Positions 1-9,104 of a stretch of DNA of 15,886 nucleotides are shown piece by piece. The stretch's first letter is position 1; each line of letters begins with the position of its first letter. Source of the stretch: Lindgomyces ingoldianus (lineage: Eukaryota > Ascomycota > Dothideomycetes > Pleosporales > Lindgomycetaceae); contig NW_022985207.1 in NCBI RefSeq assembly GCF_010093535.1, forward strand, positions 469,254 through 485,139, given 5' to 3'. Position numbers and translations under genes: made by a program. The notes beneath the pieces were generated by a model. The model had not been told where the DNA came from. It saw only the letters and a program-made list of their open reading frames with translations, and searched no databases.

Positions 1-256
1 AAGAAGCTAAAGACGCAAGTGCGCGCTAAAGAAGGTAAGCTAAGTTAAAGGCAATGTAGGCAGTGTAATTAGACTAGGCATAACTTACATACATGTAAGC
101 AAGTAGCAGAAGTAGACTCTAAATAATATCTTATGTTGTATTACTTTATATAGGGCTAAAGTAGGCTGTTTTGCAAGAGAATAGGGTGGTTTTAGTAGGG
201 GCTTGGCAAAAGTGGCCGGCCAACCCGTGTAGCCGGCCAACCCGTTAGGTACGTTA
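1..256 (+). mobile_element. Family-A transposon end, cut by window start
   Basis: This is the terminal part of a DNA transposon whose remainder lies upstream of the window. It ends in a terminal inverted repeat (TIR) carrying two GGCCGGCC-containing motifs 17 bp apart, preceded by GGGGCTTGGCAAAAG and closed by GGTACGT and TA at 255-256. The same 256 bp recur at 533-788 without length change, with about 28 hand-counted differences, roughly 24 of them transitions. The reverse complement of this end recurs at 11896. No coding content survives. The TA at the border and the ACGTAC terminus suggest a Tc1/mariner-pogo (Fot1-like) element; that class assignment is an inference. Confidence 0.75.
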
Positions 257-788
257 TAATTAATGCTTATAAAAGTAAAAATTTAGAGGCATATAAATAG
301 CTTACTAATATTTATAGTAAAGGCTTTTAAAAAAGTTTTAAAGAGGGCATTAATTATTACACATAAGCTAGTGTTAGTGTAAAAAGAGATTACAAAGCTT
401 TAAGCAGTAAATAAGGCTGCTACATAACATAGATTGCATAAAAGAAAGCAGATTTAGGTAGAAAAGACCTTAATAGTTAAGAATAGAGCTTGTTTAACTG
501 CTCTAAAGGAGTTTAAAGCGCGTAGTAATAAGAAGAAGCTAAAGACATAAGTGCGTGCTAAAGAAGGTAAGCTAAGTTAAAGGTAATACAGGCAGTGTAA
601 TTAGACTAGGCATAACTTGCATACATGTAAAAAAGTAGTAAAAGTAGACTCTAAATAATATTTTGTGTTATATTACTCTATATAGGGCTAAAGTAGGCTG
701 TTTTGCGCTAGAATAGAGTGGTTTTAGTGGGGTCTTAGCAAAAGTAGCCGGCTAACCTGTGTGGCCGGCTAACCTGTTAGGTACGTTA
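257..788 (+). mobile_element. Family-A transposon end, 532 bp, interrupted by the 1-256 element
   Basis: This 532-bp segment starts directly after the terminus at 256 and ends in the same TIR (GGTACG then TTA at 786-788). Its full length matches 11896-12427 in reverse complement with equal length, so it is the same transposon end. Its inner edge reads TAATTAATGC; the corresponding edge of the other copy (12418-12427) is GCATTAATTA, after which that copy continues into its own interior. The natural explanation is that the 1-256 element inserted at a TA inside this element, and that the rest of this element lies upstream of the window. The family-typical short motifs are RIP-altered here (GGCTAACCTG instead of GGCCAACCCG). 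No reading frame survives. Confidence 0.72.
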
Positions 789-825
789 CTAAATTTTATT
801 AATAATTTATTTTAAAATTCTTTTA

Positions 826-1928
826 TAACGTACTTTACAGGCAATTTGCTTACATACCTAAGTTGCTTACTTTTACTAAGACCTTACTAAACTACTTTTT
901 TTAAACTAATGCATTTCTAACAACACTACTTAGACACGCTAAAAGAATGTCAGATATAGCTTATACTCTAAGCTTTTAAATAAGACATAAAACTTTTAAA
1001 GAAACATGCTATAGCTATATATAAAGTCTTTTAAAAAATAATAAATAACTATAGCGCTAGATAACTTTTACAAGCTAATTCTATAGCTTACTTATAAAGG
1101 CTAGGTAATAATAAAAAGTAGGTAATTATTAAGACTATACTTAAGCTATATACATAAAGGTTTTCCTCTTAGATAGCATTTATAGCTAATATAGCTAATT
1201 TTTTACACGCTAAGTGTAATCTAGGCTATATTAGCATAAACTAGCCTAGTACATTTATAAAGTGTTATTTAAAGCTTAAAGTAAAGTTTTAAGTGTAAGT
1301 ATAGTTAATAGATATTTAGCTTATAATAAAGCCTATTTTGCTAAAGTTATACATGTTATTATTCTAGATACTATACTTAGCTTTAATATTCTTTACAAGG
1401 CTAAACCTGCTTTAAATTACTCTAGGACTTTTATAGAGAGCTTTTTTATAGTTATACTACACTTAAATGTTACTTTAATCTTTAAATAACACTTTCTAAA
1501 TGTACTAGGCTAGTTTATGCTAATATAGCCTAGATTACGCTTAGCGTGTAAAGAATTAGCTATATTAGCAATAAATACTATTTAAAAGGAAAATCCTTAT
1601 ATATATAGCTTAAGTATAGTCTTAATAATTACCTGCTTTTTATTATTACCTAGCCTTTATAAGTTAGCTATAGAATTAGCTTGTAAAGATTATCTAGTGC
1701 TATAGTTATTTATTATCTTTTAAAAGACTCTATATATAGCTATAGCATGTTTTTTTAAGAGTTTTATGTTTTATTTAAAAGCTTAAAGCATAAGCTGTAT
1801 CTAACATTCTTTTAGCACGTCTAAGTAGTGTTATTAGAAATGCATTAGTGTAGAAAAAGTAGTTTAGTAGAGTCTTAGCAAAAGTAAGCAACTTAGGTGT
1901 GTAAGCAACTTGCCTGTAAAGTACATTA
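826..1928. mobile_element. Family-B fold-back element, copy 1 (1103 bp)
   Basis: The element is an almost complete long palindrome: the left arm at about 826-1307 is the reverse complement of the right arm at about 1449-1928, separated by a loop of about 140 bp. Matching pairs are easy to see, for example AAAGTGTTATTTAAAG near 1258-1275 against its complement near 1485-1500, and the GGCAATTTGCTTACATACC end against GTAAGCAACTTGCCTG. TA flanks both ends, as expected for a TA target duplication. It has the same length within 1 bp as 3900-5003 and the same arm and loop order. Stops fill every frame and no transposase is visible, so it is non-autonomous. A transcript across it could fold into a very long hairpin. 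Confidence 0.85.
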
Positions 1929-1964
1929 TAGTAAAACTAATTATTATACTTTAAAGTTTTACTA
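1929..1964. repeat. 10-bp inverted repeat next to the fold-back
   Basis: TAGTAAAACT at 1929-1938 is perfectly complementary to AGTTTTACTA at 1955-1964, with a 16-bp loop. It abuts the right end of the fold-back element. In such AT-rich DNA a 10-bp palindrome can arise by chance; no function is claimed. Confidence 0.4.
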
Positions 1965-2211
1965 CCTTTTTATATAAACTTTAGAGTGTAATATAGCTTT
2001 TAAAAAGCTTAAATTAGTGTTTCTAAGTATACTAACACCTTACTATTTTAACTTTATGTTATAAACTAAAATAGAAACTAACACTTTAGATAAAGTAGTA
2101 GCAGAAGTTCTATCTTAAGAATATGCTAACAGAAAATAGTTTATTCTATAGTAAAATCCTAGCTAGGGTAGAGCTAAACTAGAATATATATACTAAAAAG
2201 CTATTTAAAAT
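1965..2211. other. AT-rich spacer, no recognised content
   Basis: There is no reading frame, RNA gene or repeat that I can name between the fold-back element and the miniature element. It has the same stop-rich, TpA-rich composition as its surroundings. Confidence 0.5.
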
Positions 2212-2345
2212 TAATCTACATTATAGGCAAGTTAGTTACACACCTAAGTTACTTACTTTTGCTAAGACTCTACTAAACTACTTTTCCTACACTAATACAT
2301 TTCTAACAACACTACTTAAATGCAACTTGCTTATAGTATATGTTA
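2212..2345. mobile_element. 134-bp miniature family-B element
   Basis: Positions 2212-2320 align with the first ~110 bp of both fold-back elements, including the GGCAAGTT motif, the ACACACCTAAGTT repeat and the CTAACAACACTACTTA block. The last ~24 bp (GCAACTTGCTTATAG onward to GTTA at 2345) resemble the opposite terminus. Comparing the element's own two ends, 17 of 24 positions pair as an inverted repeat, and most mismatches are transitions. TA is present at both borders. It is therefore best read as an extreme internal deletion derivative that keeps the sequences a transposase would bind, in the manner of a MITE. It could instead be a broken left end next to chance similarity, but the border pairing argues against this. 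Confidence 0.65.
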
Positions 2346-3221
2346 AAACTTTTTAGCACTTAGCTATATGTTTAAAAGAAAGCTTATGTAAGTGTGAAAA
2401 AAATTTACACTATAGCTAAATAATAAAAGTACCTAAGCCTAGAAGTTATATAATATAGTATTAAAAAAGTAATTACACTTAAAAGGCTTTATATGTAACT
2501 TTTATTACTATATAAAGCTTATATAGAAGTAGGCTAAACATAGTGCTGCTAATAATACTAAAGGTACTAGCATTACTAGCTTCTACGCCTTAGCTAGCAC
2601 TACACTAATTACTGTACAAGCAATACATGCTATTATCTCTAACGTCTACTCTACAACCTTAATTATATAAACCACCGCCTGCTACAGTGTATAAACTACT
2701 AGAACTCTCTATACAATACCTACTATGTTGCAACTTGTATCAACTACTACTGTAGAGAGAATTTATTAATAACAAACTTTTAGTAAAAACAAATTATGTA
2801 ATTCTTAAAGGTATATAAAAATAATAATAACTTTATAAGTTAACTATATAATATTTTTATAAATAAAACTTAGATTTTTATTAATCTGTGTTAATAGTTA
2901 AATATCTAGGAAACTTAGAACATAGACATTTTTCTAAACATTCTAAAAAGCTGTGCAAGTCTATACTATATAGATAACATAGGCTTTACCTATATTTAAA
3001 AGTATTTATATAATGCTTTAAGTAGTTACTTTAACACTAATATAAACTATAGCTAGTACTACACTAACTAGACTCTAATACCTTTTATATATAATACTAA
3101 TATAAGAATTTTATAAAAGTTTATATAAAGTTTTTAAAATAATAATTAATAAGCTTATACTTATGTAAAAGGCACTAAATGTAACAGTGCTGCCTGTTAA
3201 GCTCTGTAGCTAGTTATGTGA
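2346..3221. other. AT-rich stretch without recognised element
   Basis: I recognise no transposon end here. The only notable parts are a Ser/Thr-rich broken frame (2533-2769), described separately, and a locally less RIP-damaged tract around 2570-2760 that still carries CpA steps such as ACAAGCAATACATGC. Outside that tract the sequence is ordinary stop-dense AT-rich DNA. Confidence 0.45.
2533..2769 (+). pseudogene. Possible broken Ser/Thr-rich reading frame, unknown identity
   Basis: Reading from 2533, one frame runs 79 codons to a TAA at 2767-2769 with only two internal stops (TAA at 2668-2670 and 2692-2694). Both are of the kind that RIP makes from CAA. Surrounding frames hit a stop every few codons, so this is more open than expected. 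The inferred residues are rich in Thr, Ser, Ala and Ile, including LASTTLITVQAIHAI and VSTTTVERIY, with no recognisable domain. It follows a TAG at 2530-2532 and has no ATG at its start, so it is at best an internal fragment. I do not recognise the protein. It may simply be a chance open stretch in a C-rich, less mutated strand. Confidence 0.2.
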
Positions 3222-3300
3222 TCTTGCTAAGGGCTAAGCGAGCGCGCTAGCGCCTTGGCGCCGCGCAAGCTTTTCTCTCGCGAAAACCCTTCGCCTTCTT
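3222..3300. other. Short GC-rich patch in AT-rich DNA
   Basis: About 80 bp contain a dense run of CpG and GpC steps, such as GCGAGCGCGCTAGCGCC and GGCGCCGCGC at about 3238-3268 and CTCGCGAAAACCCTTCGCC further on. The surroundings are about two-thirds A+T. The patch has very few CpA or TpG steps, so it would be nearly immune to RIP. That explains its survival but not its origin. GGCGCC and several GCGC words are self-complementary and could form a compact hairpin. I do not recognise it as part of an rRNA, tRNA or known element. Confidence 0.55.
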
Positions 3301-3780
3301 CACTCTCTATCCTAGTTTAGCTAAAATAGAGCTGACTTACTCTACCTTACTTCTCTAGCTCTACATAGTAGTAGAGACAGTGCTTGTTATTATATTAAAC
3401 TAGAATTAATTATATTTTAGCTAGAGAACAGTAACATAATATTAGTGTTAAACTAAGTAATTAGCCTATGTGCTTAATTTGCTAACAACTACCTACTAAG
3501 CAACTATTATATAACTAAGCAAAACCTTTAGTTTGTTAACACACTTTATAAAACCCTAGTTAAGCTAGGTACTCTAACACCTGTAGAGGAGCCTTATGCT
3601 AAGTAAGACGCTGCAGCTAAATTTACTATAGAGAGAAGCCTATATTACTTGTATAACAGAAGAGAGCTTAGATCTCTATTATACTAATTACTTTAAAAGA
3701 TATTACTCTCTCTAATCTTCTACTACATAATTAGAAGCTTTAAAGTAGCAGGTAATACAAGTCTAAAGACAGTAGGCCTA
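3301..3780. other. AT-rich spacer, no recognised content
   Basis: No gene or repeat border is recognised. Pyrimidine-rich words such as CTTCTTCACTCTCTATCC occur near the GC-rich patch; the rest is stop-dense DNA. Confidence 0.45.
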
Positions 3781-3893
3781 CTAACTAATTAGCTACACTG
3801 CGAGCAGTGCTACTAACTAATCTACTTTACTTTCTTAGAACCTAAAGTAGCATTACTAATTAATTAGCTACACTACTAGCAGCATTAAACTAA
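3781..3893 (+). repeat. Local direct repeat, two ~38-bp copies
   Basis: CTAACTAATTAGCTACACTG at 3781-3800 and CTAATTAATTAGCTACACTA at about 3856-3875 start two related segments, at 3781-3819 and 3856-3893. The first contains a small perfect hairpin, CACTG (3796-3800) with CAGTG (3805-3809). In the second the corresponding bases have changed by transitions (AGCAGTG to AGCAGCA), so the hairpin is lost. Spacing is about 75 bp. Confidence 0.5.
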
Positions 3894-3899
3894 TACTAG

Positions 3900-5003
3900 T
3901 AATGTACTTTATAGGCAAGTTGCTTACACACCTAAGTTGCTTACTTTTACTAAGACTCTACTAAACTACTCTTTCTACACTAATACATTCCTAACAACAC
4001 TACTTAAATATGCTAAAAGAACATTAGATATAGCTTACGCTTTAGGCTTTTAAATAAAACGCTACACTTTTAAAACAACATGCTGCAGCTATGTATAGAG
4101 CTTTTTAAAAGATAATAAATAACTTACGCGCTAGATAACCTTTATAAGCTAATTTTACAGCTAACTTATAAAGGCTAGGTAATAACAAAGAGCACGTAAT
4201 TATTAAGCCTATAATTAAGCTATATATATAAGGATTTTCCTCTTAGCTAGCAGCAGTAGCTAATATAGCTAATTCTTTACACGCTAAGTATAATCTAGTT
4301 TATATTAGCATAAACTAGCTTAGTACATTTATAAAGCGTTATCTAGAGCTTAAAGTAAAGTTTTAAGTATAAGTATAGTTAATAGATATCTAGCTTATTA
4401 TAAAGCCTATTTTGTTAAAGTTATATGTGTTATTATTCTAGATGCTATACTTAGCTTTAATATTCTCTATAAGGCTAAACTAGCTTTAAATTACCTTAGG
4501 ATTTTTACTAAAAGCTCTTTTATAGTTATACTTATACTTAAACTTTACTTTAAGCTCTAGATAACGCTTTACAAACATACTAGGCTAGTTTATGCTAACA
4601 TAGCCTAGATTATGCTTAGCGTGTAAAAAATTAGCTATATTAGCTACTACTGCTAGCTAAGGGGAAAATCCTTACGCATATAGCTTAATTATAGGCTTAA
4701 TAATTACCTGCTTCTTATTATTACCTAGCCTTTATAAAGTAGCTGTAGAATTAGCTTGTAAAGGTTGTCTAGTGTGTAAGTTGTTTATTGTCTTTTAAGA
4801 AGCTTTGTACATAGCTGTAGCATGTTATTGTAAGAGTGTAGCGTCTTATTTAAAAGCCTAGAGTGTAAGCTGTATCTAATGTTCTCTTAGCATGTCTAAG
4901 TAGTATTGTTAGAAATGCATTAGTGTAGGAAAAGTAGTTTAGTAGGGTTTTAGTAAAAGTAAGCAACTTAGGTGTGTAAGCAACTCGCCTGTTAAGTATG
5001 TTA
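3900..5003. mobile_element. Family-B fold-back element, copy 2 (1104 bp)
   Basis: This is a second copy of the 826-1928 element, collinear over its whole length. The left arm is about 3900-4383, the loop about 4384-4525 and the right arm about 4526-5003 in inverted orientation. The terminus contains AAGTTGCTTAC twice at exactly 17-bp spacing (3917 and 3934), then CTTTTACTAAGACTC. TA lies at both borders (3900-3901 and 5002-5003). It is less mutated than copy 1 in places, for example GCTGCAGC near 4081 where copy 1 has GCTATAGC. No coding capacity is left, so mobility would have needed a transposase supplied by a related element such as an intact version of 11896-13762. Confidence 0.85.
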
Positions 5004-5350
5004 TAGAGAAACTTATAAAGCTTAAAATGTAGGTAGACTCTACTACTCTACTAACTAGTAAAGAGCACATGCTTAAACTTAGAACATTAAAAAGCAGCGC
5101 TAAAGTTTATAGAGAAAAAAGTATTTAAAAATTACTACATAATTAAAAAACTTTATAGATAGGCTTAGTAAAATAAAAAGCTAATAGTAGTTAAAACTAA
5201 GAAAGTTTTATAAAGTAATAATTTATATATATATATATATATATATAAACTTTATAACCTTACTATTACTTTACTTATACTTATAACTAGTAAGAAAGTA
5301 GTTTTTACTAATAAGCTAGTTTAATTTTGCAAGCGTTAGCGAGTAAAATT
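5004..5350. other. AT-rich spacer with a (TA)12 microsatellite
   Basis: The only distinct content is an uninterrupted TA dinucleotide run at 5224-5247 (12 units). The stretch separates the second fold-back element from the long-inverted-repeat element. No gene is seen. Confidence 0.6.
5224..5247. repeat. (TA)12 microsatellite
   Basis: Twelve perfect TA units. TA is also the insertion target suggested for the family A/B transposons, but no insertion is seen in it. Confidence 0.9.
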
Positions 5351-5540
5351 TATTATGTAAAAAAATTAGGAAATTTCTTAGTGTTCCTTAGATCTTTTTT
5401 TTCTTACTAAAATTACATAGAAGATTATAATTTTAATAGAATTTCTAATATATTAACAAATCCTTCTTAAACATTATTAGTAAGTTAAAGCCTTAAGTTT
5501 ATATAGAGATACTGCTTTTAGCTTAATTTTTAGAGTAACA
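5351..5540 (+). repeat. Left long inverted repeat
   Basis: Left member of the ~190-bp inverted pair with 8686-8880. The outer 111 bp pair best; differences are mostly transitions. The outermost shared bases are about TATTATGTAAAAAAATTAGG against CTATTGTGTGCAAAAATTAGG of the complement of the partner. Confidence 0.8.
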
Positions 5541-8007
5541 GGACAACAATAGGCCTAAAATAGAAGGCTAGAGCAGCCCTAGCTACCTAGATGTGTTAAA
5601 TTAGCCTTAGTAGCAACCTACTAGCCTATTTTACACATGTAAGAGCACAGGGCCTGTTAAGTAAGCGTAAGAAGACTACTAGTAGTACTAAACTAAAGTT
5701 AGCGTGTTGTAAGTTAACCTAATAGTAAAAGTAAGTAGAAAAAGCTTACTATATTCTAGCGCCTACTAAGAGCAAGCTTGCACTTTAGAAAGTAGTAAAA
5801 GTAACTAAACAATTTGCTTTTTCTACTCTAGCTTAGTAAGAAGTTGTTTCTATAGTTCCTGCCTGTTACTCTAAGCCTAATACCTTATTTAATATACTTA
5901 GGGATGACCTTTTTTTACTGCTAAAAAGCTCCCCTTTAACTTTTATTTTATTTTAGCTTACTTCTACTCTTGCTTTTATAGCTACTAGAGAGTTTTTCTC
6001 TTTTAATTAAAAAGTAAAGTTTAATGTTGCTATATAATATTTAGTGCGCGTAAACAGCAATAAGGCTAATAGTAGGCTAGTAAATAAAGTTATTTTTTAG
6101 GTGTTTTTCTTACTCTTATAAGTAAAAAATTAGGTTAATGCTATAATTAAAGGCCTTTTTATATAAGAGCATATAAAGGCTTAAGATTTCTATATTACCT
6201 TACACGCTGTTTAATATAAGGCTAATAAGCAAGAGGCTAGCTAGCAGCTTTAGATAATAAAGGACTTTAAGCTTAGTAAAAAATAAAGGCTGTTCTTTAG
6301 CATTAAACACTATATAAGGCGCCTTAAAGGCGCAGATAAAGTAGATATTAAAGTAAAAGTAAAGCTTATATATAAAATAATAATAAAAGTCTTTTTATAT
6401 AACTAGTTAGTAAATAAGCCTTTATCTAATCCTTCTATTACTTTAGGCTACAGAAAAAAGTTGCCCTAGCGCATATAGTAGCAGTTAAATAAGAATTACA
6501 CTTATTAAAAAATCTAAAATCTTACTACTAGTATTAATAGCTAGAGTTAGATCTTTTATATATATAAGTGCTAAGTATTAACTTGCAACAACTTTAAGCA
6601 CTTTTACTATATTTACTAGGCTACTTATAAGCACTTTACTATAAAAGACACTAATTTAGAGTTATAAGCTTAGATAATTTTTAAAGGCTAAGCATATGTA
6701 AATTAGCTACTAATAAAGCTTATATAATACTAGTAAACTTTAATAAAGAACTATCTAACAGTAAACTTATATAATAAGTTAAAAAAAAGTGTTGTAGCTT
6801 TTTATTATCCTTAAGTAATAAAAATAAGCTTAGAAAAATAATAAAAGCAGCTAAAAAACATAGAATTTAAAAAAGACTATAAGCTATAAAAAAAGCAGCT
6901 AACAAATAGTAAAAGGCTTAGAAAATAAAAAAGTAAGCTTTTTAACAGTAGCAGCTTTAGCAGCAGTTTTAATTAACTAACTATAATATATTAGGTCTAA
7001 GAAATCTACTGTTTTTGTTTTTAAATATACTTTATTTACTTTTTGCTTTTTTAATAGCTGCTTTCTACTTAAAGACTTCTAAACAACTTATACTTATTTT
7101 AAGCTTAAGCTTTATTGCTAGCAGTAAAAAGAATAGCTTATAAGTGTTAGTAAAAGAGTTTTTTAACTAGCTTATTACACAACAACTAGTTAAAGATTAT
7201 AAAAACTATATATAGGCAAGAGATGTAGTAATAGAGTAGACGTAGATGTTAAAAAATCTTAAAAAGATGTTAGTCTTTTAGAGTAAATTATATATAATAG
7301 CAGTAAATGCTTTATTTAAGTTAAAAGATAAAATAGTACATTATTTTTATAATAAGCTTTATTAATTTAAACCTAAATATTAAACTGCTTAAAACCTATT
7401 AAATATTTATAAAGTAATAAAGTAAAGATTAAGTGCTAAAAAGAGAATTTAATAAACTTAGAATTTTAACAGATATAGAGTTTTTAGTAGCTAAATATTA
7501 TTTATTAAAGTTTAATGTCTCTATTGTTTTATAACTTAATATTCTTATAGTCTTTATTATTTTAGGAATTCTTATTATAACTCTATTAAGCGCTAATTTT
7601 AGCTCTTACCTAATTAAGCTTCTCTAGCTCTATATATAACTTTTTAGTAGTATATGTAAAGTGTTTTTTAGTAAAATAATTACACTTACTACTCTTAATT
7701 ATGTTTTTAAGAAACAGGCTAAAGCTTATATACTGCTGCTAATAGTATAGATAGTTCTTTTTAATTTATGCTTTTAATACTCTAAAAGTTAACTTAATAA
7801 GATTATAGTTAAGTAAGTATAGTAAAAAGAAATAGATAATATAGCTAGTAGCCTTAAGAATAGTTATAACAGCTTTATTATAATAAATTAAGATGTTATT
7901 AAGGACTATAACTATAAGCTAGGTCCTGTAAGTTACTTAAAGTAAAAAAAAAAACACTGCTTAATCTAATTAATAAACTTTTTATAATTAAAATATCCTT
8001 TTTTTAT

Positions 8008-8184
8008 CCTTATACAAGGCATGTATCTGTTTACTATATAGGCTAGAAGAATAGCTTATGTCTTCCTACACCTTATATTCTAAGTATATTAACTTTTATA
8101 GCCTATAGGCCTATAAGCCTTATGCTGCTAGCTAGTTTTTTTTATTAAAGATAGACTTATTAAAAAACACTAAATTATCTTATA
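8008..8184 (+). pseudogene. Possible LINE-type reverse transcriptase remnant
   Basis: In the frame starting at 8008, 59 codons include AYRPISLM at 8101-8124. AYRPISL is the classic start of the palm region in non-LTR (LINE) reverse transcriptases. Spacing fits the family: LPTP precedes it by ten residues, as LPKP does in fungal LINEs; a TAG-Lys pair at 8044-8049 sits where Trp-Lys is usual, and TGG to TAG is a RIP change; TLNYLI follows 17 residues after it, like the RLNYLI-type helix. Four in-frame stops (8044, 8146, 8152, 8161) show it is dead. I could not find the catalytic YADD/FADD motif or an endonuclease domain, so it may be a short fragment or a coincidence. Confidence 0.3.
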
Positions 8185-8685
8185 TAAACTAATAAAAAAA
8201 GTAATAGTAAAGCTTTTAAAGCTTCTTATTATAAGCCTATAAGAAAGGCTGTAAGGTACGCCTACTTTATCTATGCTAGGTAAGGTAACAGAAGATTATA
8301 AATTTATTAACTTTTGCACCTCTTTCTATCTATAGCTAATAGGCTTATTTATTCTAGTATCTTTATCTACTATAGATTAACTTCTTAAATAAAGCTTTGC
8401 TATTTTTATTGCTATTTTTAGAAGGTCTTTTAAGCTTTATAGTAGGTAGCTTATAGACACTGCTATAAGCCTTAAAATTATTCTCTACATTATAAACTGT
8501 GTAGAGAGAATAACTTTTATAATTAGCAATTGCAGTTTTAGGCTATCTAAGTAAGAGAAACTAATAGATGTTTATATAAACGTAATTATTAAGCTCTTAG
8601 GTGCTTAGTTTAAGATATTAGAGTAATTAGGGCTAGCTAGGAAGGATAGAGACGCTATAAGTGTGATAGATTGCAAATAAACATG

Positions 8686-8880
8686 TTGTTACTTCTAAAA
8701 AAGTTAGTATAAGCGCTTCTCTATATAAACTAAAAGCTTTAACCTACCTAGGGCTAATCTAATTATTATTTGTTAATATATTAGAAATTCTATTAAGATT
8801 CTAATCTTCTATATAATTTTAGTAGAGGAAAAAAAGATCTAAGAAACGCTAAGAAATTTCCTAATTTTTGCACACAATAG
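8686..8880 (-). repeat. Right long inverted repeat
   Basis: Right member of the inverted pair with 5351-5540. It keeps slightly more of the pre-RIP sequence at the outer end (TTTTTGCACACAATAG where the partner has TpA steps). Confidence 0.8.
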
Positions 8881-9104
8881 ATCTATAATTAATTCCCTAG
8901 GCTAGCTTCTCTGTTATTGTTCTATAAAAGGAAATGCCTTAGCTTAAAATATTACTGCATTTAAACGTTACATAACATTAAAATTTGCATAAACTTTAGC
9001 ACAATATTGCGCTAAACTAGACTAGAAAGAAGCTAAGCTAGACTAGGGAAACGCTAAGCCTAATAGAGTTGGTGCTAACTAATATGCCTACAAGAACCTG
9101 TTCT
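8881..9104. other. Spacer before the tandem array
   Basis: No gene. CTAGACTAG occurs twice (near 9019 and 9044), and a small perfect inverted repeat, AAGAAC-CT-GTTCTT, lies at about 9092-9105, nested inside TACAAG and CTTGTA. Confidence 0.4.

Larger units (their letters stand above)
5351..8880. mobile_element. 3.5-kb element with ~190-bp inverted ends
   Basis: Positions 5351-5540 and 8686-8880 form a long inverted repeat. The match is strongest in the outer ~110 bp (AAAAATTAGGAAATTTCTTAG, AGATCTTTTTTTC, AGAATTTCTAATATATTAAC) and continues, weaker, through TTTATATAGAGA and AGTAACA. The span and long ends would suit a Mutator-like DNA transposon, but I find no target duplication and no transposase motif. 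The interior is heavily RIP-mutated, with stops in all frames. It includes one short reverse-transcriptase-like stretch (8008-8184), which does not belong to a TIR transposon, so the interior may be a nested retroelement or the two ends may be independent inverted copies of one repeat. An odd palindrome, GCGCCTT-A-AAGGCGC, lies at 6319-6333. Confidence 0.6.

Noticed and set aside
6319..6333. GCGCCTT-A-AAGGCGC palindrome as an operator or terminator
   Set aside because: It is a single short palindrome inside a dead element, with no gene next to it to regulate.
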